A stretch of 64,000 bases of DNA from assembly GCA_937889855.1 (NCBI GenBank), contig CALBYK010000160.1, forward strand, positions 1 to 64,000. Direction: 5' to 3'. The stretch comes from an uncultured Prevotella sp. GTDB lineage: Bacteria > Bacteroidota > Bacteroidia > Bacteroidales > Bacteroidaceae. Below the pieces are notes generated by a model. That model was not told where the DNA came from. It did no database searches and was given only the letters and a program-made list of their open reading frames with translations. The translations under genes were made by a program, and so were the position numbers. Positions 28,115 to 37,126 of the stretch are shown piece by piece; the first letter of the stretch is position 1, and every line of letters begins with the position of its first letter.

Positions 28115-29275
28115 ATGAAATTCAAAAGAATTTGTCCTGCCCTTTTTGCCATTGCATTAGGCTTGACAATCCCCGTACTCTCTTCTTGTAGCGACGATGA
28201 CGACGACAAGAGCAGCAAGAGCAAGCTGGAATGCTATTCTGCCGACGCAGCCAAGACTTATCTTCATGACGTGTTCGCTGAAAGCTTTGACAAGCTTCAG
28301 AATGTAAATGTCAGCGAGACACAGTTTGGCGCACTCCAGAATATCTATTCTTATTTCCACGAGACGTATGCCACATATTCCATCGATGGCGACTCTCAGG
28401 TGTTCACAGTCAAGGAACTCTCTGAGAAGCTGAAGAAAGTTTTCAACGGTGAGGTGAGCAAGGATGATGCCATAGCCAGACTGGACGCTGTGGCTGGTAC
28501 CTATACTCCTGATGAGGCTACCAAGAAATGGGTGAAGACAGAAGAAACCCCGGGCAATATAACCCTCGTGTTCAAGGACAAGAACGGAAAGGACACAAAA
28601 ATCAATGTCAACTGGACCAAATTTGGCGAGAAGAACGGTGCTATAGCGCAGTGTATTACAGGCGAGAACCTGGATTTTACCATTTATCTGCTTGATGTCA
28701 CCGATGCGAACCATGCCTCAGTGTTGAAGGTGAAGCTTGGTCGTATGGGCATTGCATCCACGACAATGACAACCAGCAACAGCGAGGTCAAGACTACCAT
28801 TGTCAATATTGACAACAAGCCTATCGTCACCAGCACCAAGACATCAAGCGGCAAGTTGCTCAACGATGCTGTGCTTGGCAACAACGAGTATGAGAAGGTG
28901 CTGGACAAGACTAATTATCTCGACAAGATAATTGTTGTGCGTACCAACAAGGACTATCAGGCTGTGAAAACTGCCACCAGCAAGAAGTATGCTTCGCAGG
29001 AAGAGCAAACCAAGGCTATTGCTGACGCTCTAAACGCCAACGTTAATAGTGATATCTATGACACTCAGGGCAAGTATCTTTTCAATGTTAAATATGTTGC
29101 CAATAAGGATGGCGACAATTCTTTGTTGGTGAACCAGTTTTCTGCTGCCGATGGCACAACCTTCATGTTGGATGACTTCTTCTATGATGTTGATGTGAAG
29201 AGCACATTCTACGAAAGAGTGAACCATATTCTTCAGATAATCAAGAATATGGGGGTTGACATGGGAACATTGTAA
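28115..29275 (+). CDS. Surface-exposed lipoprotein, unrecognised family
   Basis: The 386-residue protein has a signal peptide with lipobox LSSC (Cys25) followed directly by SDDDDDKSSKSK. This Asp-run is the kind of lipoprotein export signal that sends Bacteroidota lipoproteins to the outside. The rest is a Lys- and Thr-rich mixed alpha/beta chain (NITLVFKDKNGKDTKINVNW, TIYLLDVTDANHASVLKVKLG) ending with a short helical segment. I do not recognise a domain. It has its own -7 element (28032-28039) and a strong terminator. Confidence 0.65.
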   Translation: MKFKRICPALFAIALGLTIPVLSSCSDDDDDKSSKSKLECYSADAAKTYLHDVFAESFDKLQNVNVSETQFGALQNIYSYFHETYATYSIDGDSQVFTVKELSEKLKKVFNGEVSKDDAIARLDAVAGTYTPDEATKKWVKTEETPGNITLVFKDKNGKDTKINVNWTKFGEKNGAIAQCITGENLDFTIYLLDVTDANHASVLKVKLGRMGIASTTMTTSNSEVKTTIVNIDNKPIVTSTKTSSGKLLNDAVLGNNEYEKVLDKTNYLDKIIVVRTNKDYQAVKTATSKKYASQEEQTKAIADALNANVNSDIYDTQGKYLFNVKYVANKDGDNSLLVNQFSAADGTTFMLDDFFYDVDVKSTFYERVNHILQIIKNMGVDMGTL

Positions 29276-29294
29276 ATTATAAGGCTTATAGGAT

Positions 29295-29329
29295 GGGCAT
29301 GGCAATTGGAGTATTGCCATGCCCTTTTT
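29295..29329 (+). terminator. Rho-independent terminator
   Basis: GGGCATGGCAAT (29295-29306) pairs perfectly with ATTGCCATGCCC (29313-29324), 6-nt loop, five T. Confidence 0.93.
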
Positions 29330-29395
29330 GTATGCTCGGCATTAAATGCGCTTACGGGCAGAGAGGCATGATGAAAAATGTGCAGTTGTGGGGTG

Positions 29396-30376
29396 CTATT
29401 CTGAGAGTTTCTTGATTTGCTCTTTGGTAAGGCCTGTGTAAGCCATTACTTTTTCAACAGTTTCTCCCATGCCAAGCATCATCTTGGCAAGACGGTGCTT
29501 TTCTTCGTTGATGCCTTGTTCGATGCCTTGTTCGATGCCTTGTTCGATGCCTTGTTTTAAACCTTGCTCAAGTCCTTCAGCTCTTCCTTCAGCTCTTCCT
29601 TCAGCTCTTCCTTCAGCTCTTCCTTCAGCCCTTCCTTGCTCCAATCCCTCATCGCGTGCGTTGCCGAGGACATCGTTCTGTATCATCACTGCGTTGATAT
29701 GCTCGTCGTAGGCGTGGCGTTCTGAGTCGGTCATGGAGTAGTAGAGGAGTTTCTGTCGGGCCTGCTGCAGTCCTGGCGCTGTGGTGTTGGCCTTTATCAC
29801 ACCGCTCTTCAGATAAGCCACCCATTCCTCAAGTGGCGTCTTGGCAACCTTGTTGAACTCGTTGACGCGCACGAGAATGTATTCGGGGAAAATCTCCGAC
29901 GGGCTCTTCTTAATGAATGCCCCCTTCTCCTTCGTGCTCACCATGAGTTGGTCGTGTGTATGCACACCGGTGAAATGGTTCTGTCCTACATACAGATAGT
30001 CGGCACCCTTGCCGAGGTCGAAGTATAGTATGCTGATGGAGTAGATTTTCTTCACCTCCTTGTATGTGTTGCCGAGGTTGATGTGCTCCGTGATGGCTTT
30101 CGCCACTCCGTAGAGTATGCGCTCAAGGTAGTAGAGCTCGCTTGTGTTCTGCACCTCGACGATGATAATCTCTCCCTTGGAGTTCTTCGCTTTTATGTCG
30201 ACGCGGTTGAACTTGTCGTCCTCCGCCTGCTGGTTGCCCTCGCTCTCGAGTATCTCCACTATTTTCACCTCCTCGCCGATGAACACGGTGAGAAATCCCT
30301 CTAGTACGTCGAAGTTGGCCTTCTGTCTGAGCAGCCGCTTGATGGCCCAGTCGAAGCGTATATATTTGTCCTGCAT
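29396..30376 (-). CDS. Rpn family recombination-promoting nuclease / PD-(D/E)XK transposase-like, copy 1
   Basis: The 326-residue protein has a PD-(D/E)XK nuclease core at the N-terminus: RFDWAIKRLLRQ, then Asp60 (FNRVDIKAKN) and Glu74-Val-Gln76 (IIVEVQ). Residues about 100-230 complete the domain. A coding tandem repeat follows: five RAEG units, then four QGIE-type units (about 243-298). The tail ends with a short helical AYTGLTKEQIKKL motif. Family members are annotated as transposases but act as DNA nucleases. A second copy at 50256-51179 shares the nuclease domain closely but has a different C-terminus. A TAACTTTG -7 element lies at 30420-30427 (minus). Confidence 0.88.
   Translation of the reverse strand: MQDKYIRFDWAIKRLLRQKANFDVLEGFLTVFIGEEVKIVEILESEGNQQAEDDKFNRVDIKAKNSKGEIIIVEVQNTSELYYLERILYGVAKAITEHINLGNTYKEVKKIYSISILYFDLGKGADYLYVGQNHFTGVHTHDQLMVSTKEKGAFIKKSPSEIFPEYILVRVNEFNKVAKTPLEEWVAYLKSGVIKANTTAPGLQQARQKLLYYSMTDSERHAYDEHINAVMIQNDVLGNARDEGLEQGRAEGRAEGRAEGRAEGRAEGLEQGLKQGIEQGIEQGIEQGINEEKHRLAKMMLGMGETVEKVMAYTGLTKEQIKKLSE
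29508..29634. repeat. Two in-frame 12-bp tandem repeats in Rpn copy 1
   Basis: A TTGTTCGATGCC unit (about 29508-29555) and a CTTCAGCTCTTC unit (about 29575-29634). Both periods are 12 bp, so unit gain or loss keeps the frame and changes linker length by four residues. Confidence 0.9.
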
Positions 30377-30419
30377 AATCTTGAGAATTAAAAATGATTT
30401 TGTAAAATATGCTTTGCTG

Positions 30420-30427
30420 CAAAGTTA
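30420..30427 (-). promoter_or_regulatory. -7 element of Rpn copy 1
   Basis: TAACTTTG on the minus strand, 44 bp before the start at 30376. No TTTG at the -33 position. Confidence 0.5.
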
Positions 30428-30540
30428 GCGTTTTTTTCCGAGAAATAATTTTGTCAATAGGTATGTTTTGTATTTTCCTATTAGGAATGTTTTCAATTGA
30501 CTATCATAACCATAGACGCAGGGCGGTGCTTTCGTCCGTT

Positions 30541-31848
30541 CTAAATGTCCCCGTTTATTCTCTGCAATGCCACCACCGCCTGATTGTAGTCGCTGATGGC
30601 AGCGGCACGTTTCATGCGGGTGTCGACAAATTCCTGCATGGCATTGACGTATTCGATGTAGGATATCTCGCCGTTCTCATATTCTATGGTGCCGAGGCGC
30701 ACAATCTCAGCTGCGGACGCAGCGCCTTGTCCGTCGTAATATTGCAGGCGGTTGAAGGCAGCCGTGTAGCGCGAGAGAGCCGCGTCGTAGTCCTTCTGCC
30801 GCGCGATCTGCTGCTGGTGCATGGCGAGTTCGGCAATCTCGCGGTCCTGCTGCGCCGCCTTCACCTTCGCTTTTGTAGCCCCGAAGAACAGTGGCACGCC
30901 TATGCCCACCTCGAATCCCATGAAGTTGCCGCCTGAGTAGCGTGAGCGGTTCTCGTGGTAGGGATCCCATCCGGTTATAACGAGCTGGTTTTTCAGAGCC
31001 ACCGACAATGACGGGGCGTAGCCGTTCTTCGCCACCTTGACAGCCTTGTCAGCCACCACGAGCCGGTTGTAGGCGAGCTCGCCCTCGGCAGTGGCGGCAT
31101 AGACATACTCGCGCGGCTGGTAGGCGAGGGTAGTGAGCCTTGTGTCGGCAGGGCTTATCGTGGCGTCGATGCCTATCAGCGCGGCAAGCGAGTGCTGGCC
31201 CGCCTTGAGGTCGCTCTCGGCTGCGGCGAGTTCCATGCGGTTCTCGCGCAGAAGTCGCGTGGCTGTCAGCACCTCGAGCTGGCGGGTCTCCCCTGCCTTG
31301 TAGCGTTTTCCGGCGAGGTCGGCATAGCGGGCGAGCAGCGAGTCTTGGGAGGCGAGGATATGCACGCGCTCCCGGTCGTAGACCAACTGGTAGTAAGCCG
31401 CCGTGATGTCGGCACGTATCTGTTGCGCCGTGACGTTGCGCTGGCTCTCCTCCGCCTTGGTCTCTGCCTTCAGCTGCCCGTGCCGTGCGGCGTACACCGT
31501 CGGGAACTCAATCGTCTGCGACACCGCCAGCGCGTTGTCGGGCGAGCCTCCCGACGTGGGGTCCTGCGAGAGTGCCAGCTCCGTCTTGTCCACGTCCCAC
31601 GCCGTGCCTTGCAGCGTGCGTGCGCGTGCCACCTGCAGGTCGGTCTGCTTGAGTGTGAGGTTGTGCTCCGAGGCGATGGCGAGGCACTGGGGTAGGGAGA
31701 GGGTCTGGGCGGAAGAAGGAAGCCAAAGCCCCAACCCCAGTGCGCACATAGTGCGCACTATTCCCCTCTCCCACGGGGAGGGGAGTGAAATGTGTTGCGT
31801 GGTAAATCTTTTTATATTATTGTATATTGTATGATATGTTGTATTCAT
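30541..31848 (-). CDS. czcC: TolC/CzcC-type outer-membrane efflux channel
   Basis: The 435-residue (or shorter) protein has the duplicated OEP helical architecture: LSLPQCLAIASEHNLTLKQTDLQVARARTL near 50-79 and AYNRLVVADKAVKVAKNGYAPSLSVA near 270-295, ending in MQEFVDTRMKRAAAISDYNQAVVALQRINGDI. It forms the outer-membrane exit duct for the RND pump encoded upstream. The start is uncertain. The long form begins at 31848; a Met at 31749 would leave a signal-like MCALGLGLWLPSSAQ. The intervening stretch reads through a CCCCTCTCCC/GGGGAGGGG palindrome (31773-31793). Last gene of the czc operon. Confidence 0.85.
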   Translation of the reverse strand: MNTTYHTIYNNIKRFTTQHISLPSPWERGIVRTMCALGLGLWLPSSAQTLSLPQCLAIASEHNLTLKQTDLQVARARTLQGTAWDVDKTELALSQDPTSGGSPDNALAVSQTIEFPTVYAARHGQLKAETKAEESQRNVTAQQIRADITAAYYQLVYDRERVHILASQDSLLARYADLAGKRYKAGETRQLEVLTATRLLRENRMELAAAESDLKAGQHSLAALIGIDATISPADTRLTTLAYQPREYVYAATAEGELAYNRLVVADKAVKVAKNGYAPSLSVALKNQLVITGWDPYHENRSRYSGGNFMGFEVGIGVPLFFGATKAKVKAAQQDREIAELAMHQQQIARQKDYDAALSRYTAAFNRLQYYDGQGAASAAEIVRLGTIEYENGEISYIEYVNAMQEFVDTRMKRAAAISDYNQAVVALQRINGDI

Positions 31849-31889
31849 ATGAGACAGGCAATGATTTGAATATATTTGATTGTGATTAA

Positions 31890-31930
31890 TGGTTCCGTGG
31901 CTGAGGCCTGATACCTACGCCACGGAACCA
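31890..31930 (-). promoter_or_regulatory. Intergenic hairpin between the RND pump and channel genes
   Basis: TGGTTCCGTGGC (31890-31901) pairs with GCCACGGAACCA (31919-31930). No T run; it may tune expression of the distal gene. Confidence 0.6.
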
Positions 31931-31932
31931 CT

Positions 31933-34900
31933 TTAGCGGCTTGAGGAGGGGCTGAACTGCTTGTATATCGCCGGCAGCACCAGCAGCGTGAGCAGCGTCG
32001 ACGTCACGAGTCCGCCGATGACCACCGTAGCCAGCGGCCGCTGCACCTCAGCGCCGTCGCCCGTAGACAAAGCCATCGGCAGGAATCCCATCGACGCCAC
32101 GAGAGCCGTCATCAGCACCGGGCGCAGGCGCGCCATGCAGCTCTCCACGATGCGTCGGTGCATGTCTACATTCTGTTCGCGCTCCATGAGGTTCATCTGC
32201 CCGATGAGCACGATGCCGTTGAGTACTGCCACGCCAAACAGCGCGATGAATCCCACTCCTGCCGATATTGAGAACGGCATGCCGCGCAGCCAAAGTGCCC
32301 ACACGCCGCCTATCGCCGCCAGTGGAATGGCAGAGAAGACGAAGAGCGACTCGCGCACGTTCTTCACCGTGGCGTAGAGCAACAGGAGGATTATGATGAG
32401 TGCGATAGGTACCACTACCATCAGCCGTCGTGTGGCGCTCTGCAAGTTCTTGAACTCGCCGCCGTAGGTGTAGTAATAGCCTTCCGGCAGTTTCAGCTCC
32501 TTGTCGAGTTTTCTCTGTATCTCGTCCACTGTCGACTGCACGTCGCGTCCCTTCACGTTGAAGCCCACGTAGATGCGCCGCGCGCCGTCCTCGTGCGACA
32601 CCTGCGCCGGAGCCGGCTCATACACGATGTCGGCTATCTGCCGCAGCGGCACGCTCTCGCCCGAGGCGAGCGGCACAGACAACTGCTCGAGTGTTTCGGC
32701 GTTGCGCTCGTCATCGGCAAGCCGCACGATAAGGTCGAACTTTTTCTCGCCCTCGTACACCGAGCCTGCCACTGCCCCGGCAAACGTAGTCTCGACAACA
32801 GAGTTTACGTCGTCTACCGACAACCCGTAGCGTGACATGCGCTCGTGGTCGTAGCGTATCTGGATCTGCGGCAGGCCAGACACCTCCTCGACCATTGTGC
32901 CACTCACGCCCTTTATTGACTGTATCATGCGCTGCACCTTTCCGGCCTGCTCCGTAAGCGTCGCGAGGTCGTCGCCGAATATCTTTATCGCCACGTCCTG
33001 CTTGATGCCCGTCAGCAACTCGTTGTTGCGCATCTGTATGGGCTGCGATATTTCCGCCTCAAGACCGGGTATGTTCTTCAGCGTGTGCTCCATCTTCTCG
33101 CGCAGCTCGTCGGCAGTCTTCGCCGATGTCCACTCGTCCTTGGGCTTGAGGGCTATCATTATGTCGGCCCGCTCCACGGGCATCGGGTCGGTGGGAATCT
33201 CGGCGCTGCCGATGCGGCTCACCACCTGCTTTATCTCGGAATACTCAGCCTTCAGCAGCTTCTCAGCCTTGGTGCAGCTCTCCACCATCTGCGATAAGGA
33301 TGTGCCTTGTGCCATGCTCATCTCCACGGCGAAGTCGCCCTCCTCAAGACTCGGGATGAACTCGCCGCCGAGAAACGTGAACGCCACCGCCGACACGCAG
33401 AATAGAGCCACGGCAGCCGTGATGACGTTCTTGCTCTGCTTCAAGGTGTATTCCAATATGGGGCGGTACCACGACTGGAGCTTATCGATAATCTTGTCGG
33501 ACAGGGTCTTGCGTGTGTGTACCGAGCGGCTGAGTAGCAGGCTGCTTGCCATAGGCACGTAGGTGAGCGAAAGGATGAACGCGCCGAGAATGGCGAAGAA
33601 CACGGTCAGCGCCATCGGACGGAACATTTTTCCTTCTATTCCGACTAATGTCATTAGTGGAATGTAGACAATCATGATGATGATCTCACCGAACGCCGCG
33701 CTCTGGCGTATGCGCGAGGCGGAGAAATGCACCTCCTCGTCCATCTGGCTTCTGCTGAGGTGGAATGCACTGGTAGTGTGAGCCAGGTAGGCAGCGCGCA
33801 CTTGCGGGTTGGAGAAGTGTCCGGTGTTGATGTGCGTGACGACAGCCTCGACGATGATTACCGCCGAGTCGACAATCATTCCGAAGTCGATGGCACCCAA
33901 CGACATCAGGTTGCCGTCGATGCCGAACGCCTTCATCATGCCGAAGGCGAAGAGCATGGACAGCGGAATGACCGACGCCACGACGAGTCCAGCGCGCCAG
34001 TTGCCGAGGAAGAGCACGAGCACGAAGATGACGATGAGTCCGCCCTCCACGAGGTTGCGCGCGATGGTTCCCTCGACGCGCTCGACGAGGTTGGTGCGGT
34101 CGATGAATGGCTCTATCACCACGCCCTCGGGCAGTGACCGCTGTATCTGTCCGATGCGCTCCTTCACGTTCTTTATCACCTCCTGGAAGTTCTCGCCTTT
34201 GAGCATGATGGCGATGCCAGCCACCACCTCGCCCTCGCCATTGCGAGTCACGGCGCCGAAGCGTGTGGCATGGCCCTCTCTCACGTTAGCTACGTCGCCT
34301 ATGCGCACAGGCATCTGGCCAACGGTCTTGATGGTGATGTCGGCGATGTCCTTGAGCGAGCCTACGCGTCCGATGCCACGTATGTAGTATTGGCTGGAGT
34401 TCTCCTCGATGTAGCTTCCGCCCGTGTTGGAGTTGTTCTTCTCAAGAGCCGAGAACACCTCGCCGACGGTGATGCCGTTGGCGTTGAGGCGTTCGTTGTC
34501 AATCGCCACCTCATATTGCTTGACGTATCCGCCCCAGCCGCTCACCTCGGCAACGCCCGGCGTGCCCGACATCTGCTTGCGCACTATCCAGTCCTGGATG
34601 GTGCGCAGCTGGGTGAGTGTATACTTGTTCTCGTAGCCCTTACGGGCGCGCACGGTGTAGTGGAAAATCTCGCCCAGTCCGGTTGCGATGGGTCCCATCT
34701 CCGTGTCGGTGTTTCGGGGCAGTTCCTTGCTGACGGTTTCAAGCACCTGCGCCACTTGCGACCGTGCCCAGTAGATGTCGGCCGCATCGTCGAACACGAG
34801 GGTTATTACCGACAGTCCGCTGCGCGATATGCTGCGTCGCTCTTCAATGCGCGGGATGTTGGCGAGCGCCATCTCCACGGGAGTCGTTATGTACTGTTCT

Positions 34901-35082
34901 ACCTCCTGCGCCCCGAGCGACGGAGCCTGTGTGATGACCTGCACTTGGTTGTTGGTGATGTCGGGCGTGGCGTCGAACGGCAAGTGCACGAGCGACCACA
35001 CGCCCCATACTATCAGCGCGAGTGTCAGTACACCCACAACGAGCTTGTTGTGGATGGAGTATGTTATGAGTTTCTGGAACAT
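31933..35082 (-). CDS. czcA: CzcA/CusA family heavy-metal efflux RND transporter
   Basis: The 1049-residue inner-membrane pump has two repeats of one helix, a large periplasmic loop and five further helices. PFDATPDITNNQVQV (about 34-48), the SGLSVITLVFDD segment, and AIDFGMIVDSAVIIVEA in helix 4 (about 395-411, with Asp/Glu proton-relay residues) are typical of the heavy-metal branch. FIALFGVAVLNGIVLIGQMN (near 960) is the equivalent in the second half. It exports divalent cations (Zn, Co, Cd, Ni) or Cu/Ag; the exact ion is not readable here. It lies 12 bp downstream of the adaptor gene. Confidence 0.92.
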   Translation of the reverse strand: MFQKLITYSIHNKLVVGVLTLALIVWGVWSLVHLPFDATPDITNNQVQVITQAPSLGAQEVEQYITTPVEMALANIPRIEERRSISRSGLSVITLVFDDAADIYWARSQVAQVLETVSKELPRNTDTEMGPIATGLGEIFHYTVRARKGYENKYTLTQLRTIQDWIVRKQMSGTPGVAEVSGWGGYVKQYEVAIDNERLNANGITVGEVFSALEKNNSNTGGSYIEENSSQYYIRGIGRVGSLKDIADITIKTVGQMPVRIGDVANVREGHATRFGAVTRNGEGEVVAGIAIMLKGENFQEVIKNVKERIGQIQRSLPEGVVIEPFIDRTNLVERVEGTIARNLVEGGLIVIFVLVLFLGNWRAGLVVASVIPLSMLFAFGMMKAFGIDGNLMSLGAIDFGMIVDSAVIIVEAVVTHINTGHFSNPQVRAAYLAHTTSAFHLSRSQMDEEVHFSASRIRQSAAFGEIIIMIVYIPLMTLVGIEGKMFRPMALTVFFAILGAFILSLTYVPMASSLLLSRSVHTRKTLSDKIIDKLQSWYRPILEYTLKQSKNVITAAVALFCVSAVAFTFLGGEFIPSLEEGDFAVEMSMAQGTSLSQMVESCTKAEKLLKAEYSEIKQVVSRIGSAEIPTDPMPVERADIMIALKPKDEWTSAKTADELREKMEHTLKNIPGLEAEISQPIQMRNNELLTGIKQDVAIKIFGDDLATLTEQAGKVQRMIQSIKGVSGTMVEEVSGLPQIQIRYDHERMSRYGLSVDDVNSVVETTFAGAVAGSVYEGEKKFDLIVRLADDERNAETLEQLSVPLASGESVPLRQIADIVYEPAPAQVSHEDGARRIYVGFNVKGRDVQSTVDEIQRKLDKELKLPEGYYYTYGGEFKNLQSATRRLMVVVPIALIIILLLLYATVKNVRESLFVFSAIPLAAIGGVWALWLRGMPFSISAGVGFIALFGVAVLNGIVLIGQMNLMEREQNVDMHRRIVESCMARLRPVLMTALVASMGFLPMALSTGDGAEVQRPLATVVIGGLVTSTLLTLLVLPAIYKQFSPSSSR

Positions 35083-35094
35083 GGCTCGCCCTCC

Positions 35095-36288
35095 TTAGTG
35101 ATTATGCTCCCCATGCTCGCCCGTCATGCTCGCCAGGTAGAACGCGTTGTCCACGACAACCTTCTTGCCCTTCGTCATATGCTCGCACGGTGAGATTTCC
35201 GTGAATCCTTCTTGCGATACGCCAGTCGCAATCTCGTGGCGCGAGAACGAGTATTTGCCGTTTCTTGGAGTATTGTTAAGGAGAAAAACATAGTTCTTGC
35301 CGTCGGCTGTGACGATGGCTTTCGTGGGCACGGCGTTGCAGAGTTGCCGTCCGGTGGCGATGCTGCCCTGCACGTACATGCCGTCGAAGAGTCGCGCGCC
35401 CTTCGTGTTGTCAAGCCGCACGTGGGCAGCAACGGCCTTTGTGCCGTCGTTGAAATACTGGTTGATGCCATAGATGGTGCCAGAGACCTTCACGCCTGGC
35501 TGGTTGGTGAGCGAGAGCAGTACGCGGTCGCCAGTCTTCACCTTCGCGAGGTCGCGCTCGAACACGTTGAGGTCGGCCTCCACGGCACGGTTATCGCGTA
35601 TCTTCATCAGCGGGGTCTGCATGTCGGTGTATGAGCCCAGAGATGCCGTAATCTGGCTCACCGTGCCCGATATAGGCGCATGCACGGGAAACACTGTCGT
35701 GAACTTCCCCCCGGCCACAGCCTTCACGCTGATGCCCATCTGCTGGAGCTGTCGGCCTATGCCTACGACGCTCGCCTCAGCCACCTTGTAGTCCTTCTGC
35801 GCTTGCTGAAGGGTCTTCTTCACGCCCGCGCCGTTCTGCTGCAGGGTCTGCTGGCGCTGCATCTCAAGCCGCGCCATCTCGGCATCCTTGTAGGCGGAGT
35901 AGTACTCGCGCTGGAGTGACACCACGTCGGTGTTCTCGACGGTTGCCACGGTCTGTCCCTTCCGCACGGTCTGTCCTTCCTTCACGAGTATGGTCTTCAC
36001 TATTCCGCCCATGAGCGACGCCACGTCGCCCATGCTCTGCGCGCGCAGGACGAGCTGTCCGCTCACCTGAATTGTCGCGTCGAGCTCGCGCTCCTGCATC
36101 TCGCCGAGCCGCAGGTCGACGGTCTTGAACTGTTGCTGTGTAACGGGGATGTTGTCGAAGTCGACTTCCTCCTCATGGTCGTGTCCGTCATGGTCGCCAT
36201 GAGCTTCGGCTTTGCTTCCGCTTGTGAAGAAGGTAAAGCCGGCAAGGGCGATGAGTGTCACCGCCATGATAAATATGATTCTCTTCAT
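35095..36288 (-). CDS. czcB: RND efflux periplasmic adaptor with His-rich metal-binding ends
   Basis: The 397-residue membrane-fusion protein has a signal/anchor (about 1-24) and then HGDHDGHDHEEE (about 30-41), a His/Asp cluster likely to bind divalent metal. The barrel-sandwich hybrid half-motifs flank a coiled-coil hairpin (about 120-190; AYKDAEMARLEMQRQQTLQQ). The C-terminus ends MTGEHGEHNH, a second His cluster. It links CzcA to the channel and may deliver metal. Second gene of the operon, after the small His-rich protein gene. Confidence 0.9.
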   Translation of the reverse strand: MKRIIFIMAVTLIALAGFTFFTSGSKAEAHGDHDGHDHEEEVDFDNIPVTQQQFKTVDLRLGEMQERELDATIQVSGQLVLRAQSMGDVASLMGGIVKTILVKEGQTVRKGQTVATVENTDVVSLQREYYSAYKDAEMARLEMQRQQTLQQNGAGVKKTLQQAQKDYKVAEASVVGIGRQLQQMGISVKAVAGGKFTTVFPVHAPISGTVSQITASLGSYTDMQTPLMKIRDNRAVEADLNVFERDLAKVKTGDRVLLSLTNQPGVKVSGTIYGINQYFNDGTKAVAAHVRLDNTKGARLFDGMYVQGSIATGRQLCNAVPTKAIVTADGKNYVFLLNNTPRNGKYSFSRHEIATGVSQEGFTEISPCEHMTKGKKVVVDNAFYLASMTGEHGEHNH

Positions 36289-36363
36289 CTTTTAGTTTTT
36301 TAATAATTCTGTTATCTACCTGCAAATTGGTTATAGTACTGAGATTTTTGGCAATAGCCAACT

Positions 36364-36391
36364 GCTGCGGAGGCCGGAGACCTCCGCTACG
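36364..36391. repeat. REP palindrome, family B
   Basis: GCGGAGGCCGGAGACCTCCGC palindrome centred near 36377, between the small His-rich gene and czcB. Other copies: 41797, 46183, 47969, 50045, 50168; a half copy at 37060-37077. Confidence 0.8.
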
Positions 36392-36408
36392 TATAGAGAG
36401 TGAATAAA

Positions 36409-36822
36409 CTAAAAGACAGGAGGTCCTCTCCTTGATAATGCCTTCAACGTCCTTAGCCGCAGCGTTGAGGCTGTGTGCTGCCAGTCGGCAGCCACTATGG
36501 ATGCCGTCGGGCGGAGAGTCCGCACGTCGGGCAAAATGGCGGCAATTAATGAGTTGCCGTCGATGATATGGTGGCGAATGTTTTTTGCCACGCTCGCGTT
36601 GATGATAAACTTGTGGAGCTGGTGTACGCGGCACGACCCACGGTCGCTCTCCTGATGGGAGTGGCTCTTCCCCAGCTCCGCCTCGATGTCGTCGGCGCCG
36701 TGCTGACACAGCTCGAACGCCACGCACACGCGCTCGTAGTGATGGTGGTGCATCACTACGGTTGACAGCAACACCATGAGTGTCGCCATCCATGTGCAGA
36801 ATATGGAGAGCCGGTTGGTCAT
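36409..36822 (-). CDS. Small His-rich exported protein leading the czc operon (DUF6769-like)
   Basis: The 137-residue protein has an N-terminal hydrophobic segment (about 8-24) directly followed by MHHHHYERVC and later SHSHQ and CRVHQLHKF, giving many potential metal ligands including three or four Cys. The C-terminal part ends RRGPPVF. It resembles a Bacteroidota family I recall as DUF6769, found before CzcBAC genes. It is first in the operon, 120 bp before czcB. The ATG at 36822 is used; it falls only 8 bases after the -7 element, so the mRNA may have almost no leader. An alternative start is Met12. A metal chaperone or sensor role is inferred. Confidence 0.65.
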   Translation of the reverse strand: MTNRLSIFCTWMATLMVLLSTVVMHHHHYERVCVAFELCQHGADDIEAELGKSHSHQESDRGSCRVHQLHKFIINASVAKNIRHHIIDGNSLIAAILPDVRTLRPTASIVAADWQHTASTLRLRTLKALSRRGPPVF

Positions 36823-36830
36823 TACGGTTG

Positions 36831-36838
36831 CAAAGTTA
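36831..36838 (-). promoter_or_regulatory. -7 element of the czc operon
   Basis: TAACTTTG on the minus strand. No good TTTG at 19-21 nt; upstream lie GTTGCAAACC-like repeats at 36849-36868 that could bind a regulator. Confidence 0.5.
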
Positions 36839-36944
36839 CTTAAAACAAGTTGCAACCGGGTTGCAAACAAGTATAAAAGTTATATTGATGTCGTGCGGCG
36901 GATTAATGGATGTCGTGAAAAAAGACTTCAACAGTTGTCTCACA

Positions 36945-37030
36945 TCGAACGCGATGAGTGCTCGTATCGAACGATGTGAGTGCTCGTATCGTTCGATATG
37001 AATGTTCATACCGTTCGATATGAGCCAACA
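36945..37030. repeat. Four imperfect 22-bp tandem repeats
   Basis: Units start near 36945, 36967, 36989 and 37011. The unit resembles TCGAACGATGTGAGTGCTCG; units 3 and 4 carry the complementary TCGTTCGAT core, so the array mixes direct and palindromic symmetry. It lies between the czc promoter and DUF2851. Confidence 0.75.
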
Positions 37031-37097
37031 TTCATTGTCGTTTAGCGCGGCAAGTGGATATCCGTGGCGGAGGTCTCAGGATGAGTCTACGGATGAG

Positions 37098-37126
37098 TCG
37101 GGGGCGGGACGCCCCCTCTCCCAGTT
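37098..37126. repeat. REP palindrome, family A, abutting the DUF2851 stop codon
   Basis: Same TCGGGGGCGGGACGCCCCC core as 4553-4582; its edge includes the first bases of the TAA of the gene on the minus strand. Confidence 0.85.

Noticed and set aside
29508..29634. Tandem repeats considered as a CRISPR array
   Set aside because: Units are 12 bp, contiguous and in frame within a nuclease gene; there are no spacers and no cas genes.
31749..31848. Confident choice of the czcC start codon
   Set aside because: The first 33 codons read through a palindromic CCCCTCTCCC sequence, but the alternative Met leaves a signal peptide with no basic residue. Neither start can be fixed from sequence.
36188..36793. 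Minus-strand frame of 201 codons linking the small His-rich gene and czcB
   Set aside because: It is a shifted frame over two real genes and reads through a REP palindrome; Arg/Pro-rich with no family features.
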